A stretch of 64,000 bases of DNA from DASUPK01 sp963819715 (GTDB taxonomy: Bacteria; Actinomycetota; Thermoleophilia; Solirubrobacterales; 70-9): NCBI GenBank assembly GCA_963819715.1, contig CAWFXE010000001.1, forward strand, positions 124,001 through 188,000, read 5' to 3'. Both the position numbers and the translations under genes were made by a program. Below, in pieces: positions 59,002-64,000 of the stretch. Each line of letters starts with the position of its first letter. Within the stretch, counting starts at the first letter, position 1. Under the pieces are notes generated by a model. The model made no database searches, was not told the origin of the DNA, and saw nothing but the letters and a program-made list of their open reading frames with translations.

Positions 59002-60359
59002 TAGCTCCCGGCGGGAGCGGACGCCTTCGCGGTCAGCTCCATCAGCGTGTCGAGGAAGGCCTCCGAGAAGGAGGGGAACGGCTGGATCACGTCGTTCATC
59101 ACCTCGAGCGGGATGCGCGCGCGAATCGCGACCGTGGCCTGCTGCAGCCACTCGCCGGCCTCCGGCCCGAGGGCGTGCGCCCCGGTGATGAGCTGCCCGT
59201 CCGAGATCAGGGTCATGAAGCCGGGGTGCTTGTCGTAGGCGCGGCTGTACGTGGAGGTCCGCGTGACGGCGGCCATCTGGACCGTCGCCGCGAGCACTCC
59301 CTCGGCCTCGCCGACCGATGCGGCCTGCGGGTCGGTGAAGGTGACGCGGGGAACGGCCGAGTAGTTCGCTTCGCGCGAGCCGCCGAGGATGTTGTCGGCC
59401 GCGATCCGGCCCTGGTACTTGCCGACGTAGGTGAGCGGCCAGATGCCCGTCACGTCGCCGATCGCCCAGATGTTCTCGCCGGCGCGCATGTGCGAGTCCA
59501 CCTCGATGCCGGTCTTGCCGGGCTCGATCCCGACGGTGTCGAGGCCGATGCCCTCGACCCGGGCGCGGCGCCCCGTCGCCACCAACAGGCGATCGCCTTG
59601 CAGGTCCTCCCTCTCGCCGAACGAGACGACGAAGTCCTTCCCGTCCTTGCTGACGCTCTCCGCCAGGTGCCCGAAGTGAAGCTCGATGCCATCGTCGGTG
59701 AGAGCCTGGCCCAGTGCCTCGCCGAGCGGCTTGGGCTCGTTGGGAAGCACGTGATCCATGCCCTCGATGATCGCCACCTCGGAGCCGAACCGGCGAAAGG
59801 CCTGCCCCATCTCCACCCCGACCGGCCCGCCGCCGAGGATCAGCAGGCGCTTCGGCACCTCCGTCGCGGCCGTCGCCTCGCGATTGGTCCAGACGCCGTC
59901 CAGCTCGCGCAGTCCGTCGATGGGCGGGATGAACGGATCCGAGCCCGTGGCCACGACGATGTGCTCGGCGGACTTCTCTTCCCCATCGACAGAGACCGTG
60001 TTAGCCCCGGCCAGCTTCGCTTCTCCGCGCAGCAGATCGATCCCCTCCCCGTCCAGCCACTTGACCGCGCTGTCGTCCTTGTGGTCGGAGACCTGAAAGT
60101 CGCGCCACTCGAAGGCGGCCGAGGCGTCGAGCTCGCCGGTGATCGCCTCCTTCGCACCCGGAGCGTCGCGCGCCTCGGCGAGCGCCTCACCGGGGCGCAA
60201 GAGGGTCTTCGAGGGGATGCAGGCCCAGTAGGAGCACTCGCCTCCGACGAGCTCGCGCTCGGCGACTGCGACCCGCAGGCCGCCCTCCGCGAGCCGTCCG
60301 GCGCAGTGCTCGCCCGGTGAGCCGGCGCCCATGACGATTACGTCGTAGTCGTGACTCAT
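59001..60359 (-). CDS. Pyridine-nucleotide disulfide oxidoreductase, altered catalytic pair
   Basis: A 452-residue flavoprotein of the lipoamide-dehydrogenase/mercuric-reductase class. FAD motif IVMGAGSPGEHCAGRLA, redox-active disulfide GGECSYWACIPSKTLLR, NAD(P) motif LLILGGGPVGVEMGQ and AIGDVTGIWPL are present. The end normally has HxHPTxSE with the catalytic His; here it is VIQPFPSFSEAFLDTL, so His is replaced by Phe. Activity may therefore differ from lipoamide reduction. Overlaps the small gene upstream and the DsbA gene downstream. Confidence 0.88.
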   Translation of the reverse strand: MSHDYDVIVMGAGSPGEHCAGRLAEGGLRVAVAERELVGGECSYWACIPSKTLLRPGEALAEARDAPGAKEAITGELDASAAFEWRDFQVSDHKDDSAVKWLDGEGIDLLRGEAKLAGANTVSVDGEEKSAEHIVVATGSDPFIPPIDGLRELDGVWTNREATAATEVPKRLLILGGGPVGVEMGQAFRRFGSEVAIIEGMDHVLPNEPKPLGEALGQALTDDGIELHFGHLAESVSKDGKDFVVSFGEREDLQGDRLLVATGRRARVEGIGLDTVGIEPGKTGIEVDSHMRAGENIWAIGDVTGIWPLTYVGKYQGRIAADNILGGSREANYSAVPRVTFTDPQAASVGEAEGVLAATVQMAAVTRTSTYSRAYDKHPGFMTLISDGQLITGAHALGPEAGEWLQQATVAIRARIPLEVMNDVIQPFPSFSEAFLDTLMELTAKASAPAGS

Positions 60360-60562
60360 GCGTCCCCTCCCTGCTTCGCGAGAACCTCCTCCATGTGCTT
60401 ACGGGCATCCTGGTCGGCTTCCTCCGGGGTGCGCCCGCCTTCACGCGCGACGATGTAGGCGGCATAGAACCCCGACCAGTGGTGCTTCGGGGCCTCCGCC
60501 TCGTAGGGGCCGTGGTGCTCCTCCGCTTCTCGCAACAGGCCGGTCAGAGTCTCAACGTCCAT
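60356..60562 (-). CDS. Small helical protein of the redox operon
   Basis: A 68-residue acidic protein from ATG at 60562, preceded by GAGAGGAGC. Features are EAEEHHGPYEAEAPKHHWSG and FYAAYIVAREGGRTPEEADQ, then DARKHMEEVL. The HH pairs could bind a metal. Four bases overlap with the flavoprotein gene. No family recognised. Confidence 0.7.
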   Translation of the reverse strand: MDVETLTGLLREAEEHHGPYEAEAPKHHWSGFYAAYIVAREGGRTPEEADQDARKHMEEVLAKQGGDA

Positions 60563-60582
60563 GGTCAGCTCCTCTCGGGTTG

Positions 60583-61005
60583 TCAATCACGTCCGGGCAG
60601 CCGCTCTGTGATCTCCTGGAGCAGCCAGCGGTTCCCGTCTGGATCGTTGAAGGAAGCGAGCGAGAAGTAGCTCCGCCCCTCCGGGTCCGGCCCGCCCACC
60701 TCCTCCCCGTCCTCGCGATGGAACACCTCACCAACGTCGGCGCCCGCGGCGGCGAGCTCCTTTCGGGTTTCCTCGAGGTCGGTGACGATCAGGTAGGCAA
60801 CGGCCGATCCCGGCGGCGCCGCGGTGAGCCCAACCCCGAAGTGGATCGAGCAAGCCGAGCCGGGCGGTGTCAGCTGCACGATCCGGAACTTCTCACCATC
60901 GCCAATGTCCGCATCGAGGCGCCAACCCAGGTCCTCATAAAAGCTCTTCGAGCGATCGACATCCGCGACCGGCAGGACGACGACCTCGAGCTTCATGTCC
61001 GCCAT
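60583..61005 (-). CDS. Glyoxalase/bleomycin-resistance (VOC) family protein
   Basis: A 140-residue VOC-fold protein from ATG at 61005. It has two beta-alpha-beta-beta-beta modules: KLEVVVLPVADVDRSKSFYE and AVAYLIVTDLEETRKELAAA. The C-terminus SFNDPDGNRWLLQEITERL carries the typical F-x-D-P-x-G-N-x-W. Metal ligands are partly visible (HFGVG, Glu in LLQEI). Likely a lyase or binding protein; its substrate is not inferred. First gene of the small redox operon. Confidence 0.86.
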   Translation of the reverse strand: MADMKLEVVVLPVADVDRSKSFYEDLGWRLDADIGDGEKFRIVQLTPPGSACSIHFGVGLTAAPPGSAVAYLIVTDLEETRKELAAAGADVGEVFHREDGEEVGGPDPEGRSYFSLASFNDPDGNRWLLQEITERLPGRD

Positions 61006-61216
61006 CTCAAACTCCCCTTGTGGTCCAGGCCGGCCGGCTGACCGGCGTGCCGCCACCCTACGGGGAGATGGCCTAGGAGGTCGAGACCTCGGGACCGATT
61101 TCAGGACCAGCGTCTTCCGAAGGCGCCATCGGCCGCGGGGCGGGCAGTTGAAGCGTGACGCCGACCGAGCCCTGCGAACCGCCTGAGAATCACAACGCAC
61201 GAGGGGAGCTTCGTGA
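61006..61216. other. Non-coding stretch with integrase-tail-like sequence
   Basis: No gene is supported here. On the minus strand at 61080-61110 the sequence TGGTCCTGAAATCGGTCCCG repeats, with few changes, a motif found at 62704-62735 next to the other tRNA remnant. In many actinobacterial elements this motif codes for the end of a tyrosine integrase, so this is likely a decayed integration scar. Confidence 0.4.
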
Positions 61217-61258
61217 TGGTCCGGGAAGGACTCGAACCTCCGACCGACGGATCATGAA
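61217..61258 (-). repeat. tRNA 3'-end remnant B
   Basis: On the minus strand it reads as the anticodon loop to acceptor end of a CAT-anticodon tRNA: loop with CAT, stem TCCGT, variable part CGGTC, T-arm GGAGG-TTCGAGT-CCTTC, acceptor CCGGACC. No 5' half is present. It matches the second remnant at 62584-62625 over 36 of 42 bases, in the same direction. Confidence 0.75.
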
Positions 61259-61273
61259 TTACATAGGGAGTCA

Positions 61274-62404
61274 CTACCCCGCAGGTCTGGCCAGCAACGT
61301 TATCGCCGCCAGCACCAAGGCCAGCAACCCGAAGCCGAGCCTTGCCAGAGCTCGGTCAGACGTCTTCAGCGCAACGACGCATTGCAGCGAGTAATAGGCG
61401 GCAAACGCTCGTGAGGCGACAGCGATGATCGTGAAAATCGGAATCGTCCAGACCATCAGGATCACCGCCGCGCCGCTGATCACGTACGGGCGCGGGGCCC
61501 GCATCAATGGGCCGAAGAGACGGCGCATGTTGCCGTCGGCGGCGACGGTGTCGGCGGTGGCGGCGCTGAACTGGCTGAGGACAGCCGTAATCACGACCCC
61601 GACGGAGAGCAGCGGCACCACTCGCTCAGCGATGTCGAGCAGCGTCGAGTCCACGCCGTGACTGCTGCCCAGGCCCATCACCGGCGTCGCCATCGCGACG
61701 AAGCCGATGTAGATCGAGCTGGAGACCAGCTGCGAGAGCCGGCAGGCCCAGATCCTGGTCGTGCGGTCGTACTCGTCGGCCAGATAGCGCACGGTCTCAA
61801 ATCCCTGGACCGTGATCACGATTCCACCCAGCACCAGCAATACCTCGCCCGGGCCCTTGCCGGGCACCGGCGGCAGCCGGATGCCACCCCCTGCCAGGGC
61901 GGCGCCGTCATGGATGAACAGAGCACCGCCGAAGATCGTGGTCAGCACGAGCACAGAGATCAGGGCAGCGCGCTCCATCCGGTCGAGTCCCGAGAAACCT
62001 CTGACGATGCCGACGCCGACGATCACCAGCGTCGCACCCGAGGCGAGCGCACGCTGCGCGGTGTCCGACCCCGAGGCCGCGAAGTCGACGACGTACTGGG
62101 ACATGATCCGCAAGTAGAGGGCAACCGAGATCACATAGGCGATGACGATCGTCAGGTCCGCCGCCCGCTCGAGTTTGTGGGTGGACGAGTCAAGTCGCCC
62201 GTCGGCTTCCAGCGGTTCGACCGTGGCGACGTTGTGCCGGATGGCGGTGCCGATCAACCAGGCAAGTCCGCAGATGCCGGCGACGCCGAAGATCGCGAGC
62301 GCCCCGAGGGTTCGCTCGAGAACCGGCACGATGATCAGAAAGCCGCTACCGAATATCGACGCCAGCGGCGTTACCGCCGCGATCATCACCCTTCGCGAGA
62401 GCAT
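61274..62404 (-). CDS. Multi-spanning membrane transporter (APC-like)
   Basis: A 376-residue protein with about eleven predicted helices (VMIAAVTPLASIFGSGFLII; ALAIFGVAGICGLAWLIGTA; LTIVIAYVISVALYLRIM; and so on), in the pattern of APC/NSS-type transporters. The G-F-S-G-L-D-R-M-E-R-A segment and SQFSAATADTVAADGN are distinctive. I cannot assign a family with confidence. It lies between two tRNA remnants, so it may be cargo of a degraded mobile element. Confidence 0.7.
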   Translation of the reverse strand: MLSRRVMIAAVTPLASIFGSGFLIIVPVLERTLGALAIFGVAGICGLAWLIGTAIRHNVATVEPLEADGRLDSSTHKLERAADLTIVIAYVISVALYLRIMSQYVVDFAASGSDTAQRALASGATLVIVGVGIVRGFSGLDRMERAALISVLVLTTIFGGALFIHDGAALAGGGIRLPPVPGKGPGEVLLVLGGIVITVQGFETVRYLADEYDRTTRIWACRLSQLVSSSIYIGFVAMATPVMGLGSSHGVDSTLLDIAERVVPLLSVGVVITAVLSQFSAATADTVAADGNMRRLFGPLMRAPRPYVISGAAVILMVWTIPIFTIIAVASRAFAAYYSLQCVVALKTSDRALARLGFGLLALVLAAITLLARPAG

Positions 62405-62583
62405 CGGACGCAGCCGCTCGATCTGGGCACTCTATTCGGCAAACCACCCGCACTGAGATCGCGATGTGGAGGAAAATCGAGAGCGCCGGCGCCCAGTCGC
62501 TCGAGGCAGTGGATTTTCATGGGGACAGCTCGGGAGACCTGCAGCGAGCAACCGGAATATGCCGCCGCTTTGCGGGGCTTTCA
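62405..62583. other. Intergenic stretch upstream of the transporter
   Basis: I see no gene, RNA or strong hairpin in this stretch. It should hold the promoter of the transporter gene, but no -10/-35 pair stands out. Confidence 0.4.
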
Positions 62584-62625
62584 TGGGCCGGAGAGGACTC
62601 GAACCTCCGACCTACGGATTATGAG
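62584..62625 (-). repeat. tRNA 3'-end remnant A (attachment-site-like)
   Basis: On the minus strand the loop CTCATAA, stem TCCGT, variable AGGTC, T-arm GGAGG-TTCGAGT-CCTCT, acceptor CCGGCCC and discriminator A are the 3' half of an elongator tRNA-Met-like gene. The 5' half is missing; similarity ends within the anticodon loop, where integrases often cut. A direct repeat of it lies at 61217-61258. Confidence 0.8.
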
Positions 62626-62740
62626 TTTCTGGAATCCGTAGGCCCTGAGTTGCTTTTGGCTCTACTGAGCCAAGTGAGTCGCCCTGAGTTGCCCTGAGAA
62701 GTCGGGGTCTCGGGACCAATTTCGGGACCAGGTTAGGCAT
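62612..62740 (-). pseudogene. C-terminal remnant of a tyrosine integrase
   Basis: Only about 42 codons remain (PNLVPKLVPRPRLLRATQGD ... GLRIPETHNP), ending at a TAG inside the tRNA remnant. Integrases of elements that insert in tRNA genes often end this way, with their last codons formed by the attachment site. No catalytic R-H-R-Y core is present upstream, so the enzyme is lost or never entered the window. Confidence 0.45.
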
Positions 62741-62862
62741 GGTTCTTCCTCTGCCGAAGGCACGGTGGCGACTTGAGCGGTGCTGCTGGGCACAAACCCG
62801 AACGCCATGATCAGCAGACGAGGCATTCGTTTGACGAGCCGCACGCGAGACGAGACCCACCG

Positions 62863-64000
62863 TCACCCCTTCAACGCACGCAGCGCATTCAGGATCACGG
62901 CCACGTCGATCCCCTCCTGAAGCAGCGCTCCCGCCACCGGCGGGATGTAGCCGAGGGCGGCGAATCCCATCGCGATGAAACTCAGGCCGAGGCCGACGAC
63001 CACGCTCTGGCGCGCGATCGTCAGGGAGCGTCGACCGATCCGGATCGCATCCGCGACGCGATCCACCTTGTCAACGGCGATGACCGCATCCGCGGTCTCC
63101 GAGGACACGGTCGCGCCGACGCCGCCCATCGCGATGCCGACGTCGGCCAGTGCGAGGGCTGGCGCATCGTTGACCCCGTCACCGACCATGACGACGGTGC
63201 CCCCGTCGGAGCGCTCGCGTGCTCGGCGCACGATCTCGGTCTTCTCGTCGGGCGAGCACTCGGTGAAGACATGATCGACGCCCACCGCCTCCCCGACCGC
63301 CTCCCCGACCGCCCGCCGGTCGCCAGTGACAAGCACAACTTCTTTCACGCCTGCGCCTCGGAGCTCTTTCGTCAGATCGCCTGCGTCATCACGCAGGTGA
63401 TCTGCCATCAAGACCGCGCCCGCAAGTCCGCCGTCCACGCCAACGAGAACTCTGGCCCAACCGGGCTCGCCCGAGTCGTCCAAGAGCCGCTCAGCCGTGT
63501 CCGTTCCGGAGTAGCCGCGCTGGCGCAGCCATGCGTCGCTGCCCACAGCCACCCGATGCCCGCTGACCTCCCCTTCGATCCCTTGGCCAGGTTCCTCGAC
63601 CACCTCCTCGGGAAACTCGAGTTCGAGGCCACGACCTTCGGCCCCGTGAACGAGTGCCTCGGCCAAGACGTGGGCTGAGAGCTGGTCCACCGAGGCGGCC
63701 AGCCGCAGCAACTCCTCCGGTGCCAGTCCATCGGTGCTCTTCACCTGCTCGATCTCTGGTCTCCCGTGGGTGAGCGTCCCGGTCTTGTCGAGTAGCACCG
63801 TCCTTGCCTCGCCGAGCTTCTCAATGGTTCCCCCACCCTTTGCGATCACGCCGTCGTGGGCTGCTCGCGAGACGCCCGAGATCAAGGCCACCGGTGCAGC
63901 GAGAATCAGAGGGCAAGGGGTGGCAACGACAAGCACGGCCAGCGCGCGAACTGGATCGCCGCTGAACGCCCATGCCGCACCAGCGATGACGAGGGTTACC
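62863..64000 (-). CDS. Heavy-metal P1B-type ATPase, partial
   Basis: The last 379 or more residues of a cation-pumping ATPase; the N-terminus lies past the right edge. Visible are the membrane motif VVATPCPLILAAPVALISGV, the phosphorylation motif VLLDKTGTLTHGRPE, TGDRRAVGEAVGEAVGVDH, VVMVGDGVNDAPALALADVG and a final membrane pair ending LQEGIDVAVILNALRALKG. The usual SEHP-type nucleotide motif reads SAHVLAEAL, so Pro is Val. The TPCPL form is common in one P1B branch, with unclear metal specificity (zinc, cadmium, lead or cobalt). Confidence 0.9.
   Translation of the reverse strand, partial: VTLVIAGAAWAFSGDPVRALAVLVVATPCPLILAAPVALISGVSRAAHDGVIAKGGGTIEKLGEARTVLLDKTGTLTHGRPEIEQVKSTDGLAPEELLRLAASVDQLSAHVLAEALVHGAEGRGLELEFPEEVVEEPGQGIEGEVSGHRVAVGSDAWLRQRGYSGTDTAERLLDDSGEPGWARVLVGVDGGLAGAVLMADHLRDDAGDLTKELRGAGVKEVVLVTGDRRAVGEAVGEAVGVDHVFTECSPDEKTEIVRRARERSDGGTVVMVGDGVNDAPALALADVGIAMGGVGATVSSETADAVIAVDKVDRVADAIRIGRRSLTIARQSVVVGLGLSFIAMGFAALGYIPPVAGALLQEGIDVAVILNALRALKG

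Noticed and set aside
62584..62650. Complete tRNA-Met gene
   Set aside because: Only the 3' half is present. A 10-bp inverted repeat in the flanking sequence imitates an anticodon arm, but D-arm and 5' acceptor are missing.

Overview
The window is a high-GC actinobacterial chromosome segment, most likely from the class Thermoleophilia (Solirubrobacterales/Gaiellales type). This rests on an actinobacterial mIHF next to gmk-rpoZ-coaBC, a mycobacterial-style PyrR translational operator, the blocks yebC...ruvCAB-secDF and recJ-relA, and many secreted proteins with a lysine-rich stretch directly after the signal peptide. This is inference from gene content; no rRNA is present.

Layout. 1-3.8 kb (minus strand): rimP (runs off the edge), dtd, a TPR protein, coaBC, rpoZ, gmk, mIHF. 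3.9-13.4 kb (minus): a nearly complete UMP operon pyrR-pyrB-pyrC-[isochorismatase-fold hydrolase]-carA-carB-pyrK-pyrD with 4-base overlaps and a PyrR-binding loop over the first Shine-Dalgarno; pyrF is missing. 13.5-16.9 kb: tRNase Z, tRNA-Arg(CCG), a secreted protein, then a SAM-I riboswitch controlling a threonine-synthase-like PLP enzyme and a MoaD/ThiS-like sulfur carrier. 17-24.5 kb: CorA, HIT hydrolases, phosphomannomutase, an MBL-fold hydrolase, a DagK-like lipid kinase and small secreted proteins. 24.5-38.7 kb: relA, recJ, fused secDF, a zinc-ribbon/PAS protein, ruvB-ruvA-ruvC and yebC, with two secreted proteins between ruvC and yebC. 38.8-42.1 kb: a P-domain protein, an M29 aminopeptidase, pdxT-pdxS.

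42.2-47.9 kb (minus) is the most novel part. An RpiR/SIS regulator precedes a tightly overlapped set: a response-regulator receiver domain fused to a PIG-L (LmbE) deacetylase, an ATP-grasp ligase, a PHP phosphoesterase, a BcsA-like family-2 glycosyltransferase and a small tail-anchored protein. Together they look like an uncharacterised, phosphorelay-linked amino-sugar glycan system.

48-64 kb is accessory and stress-related: a lipoprotein, an ECF42-type sigma factor with its DGPF partner, a DUF2252 protein, a lipid kinase/PAP2 phosphatase pair beside a flippase-like protein, greA, a ZnF-UBP protein, a redox operon (glyoxalase-like, small protein, flavin disulfide reductase, DsbA-like), then two tRNA 3'-end remnants flanking a transporter, and a heavy-metal P1B ATPase that runs off the edge.

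Caution on the data: six minus-strand genes (rimP, coaBC, pyrD, pyrK, a cupredoxin gene, a PAP2 gene) carry seven apparent frameshifts, every one equal to a single extra base and several beside CCC runs. One more gene has an in-frame stop, and the ECF42 sigma gene has no ordinary start codon. Assembly error is the likeliest cause, so these genes are annotated as broken in sequence but not necessarily in the cell.
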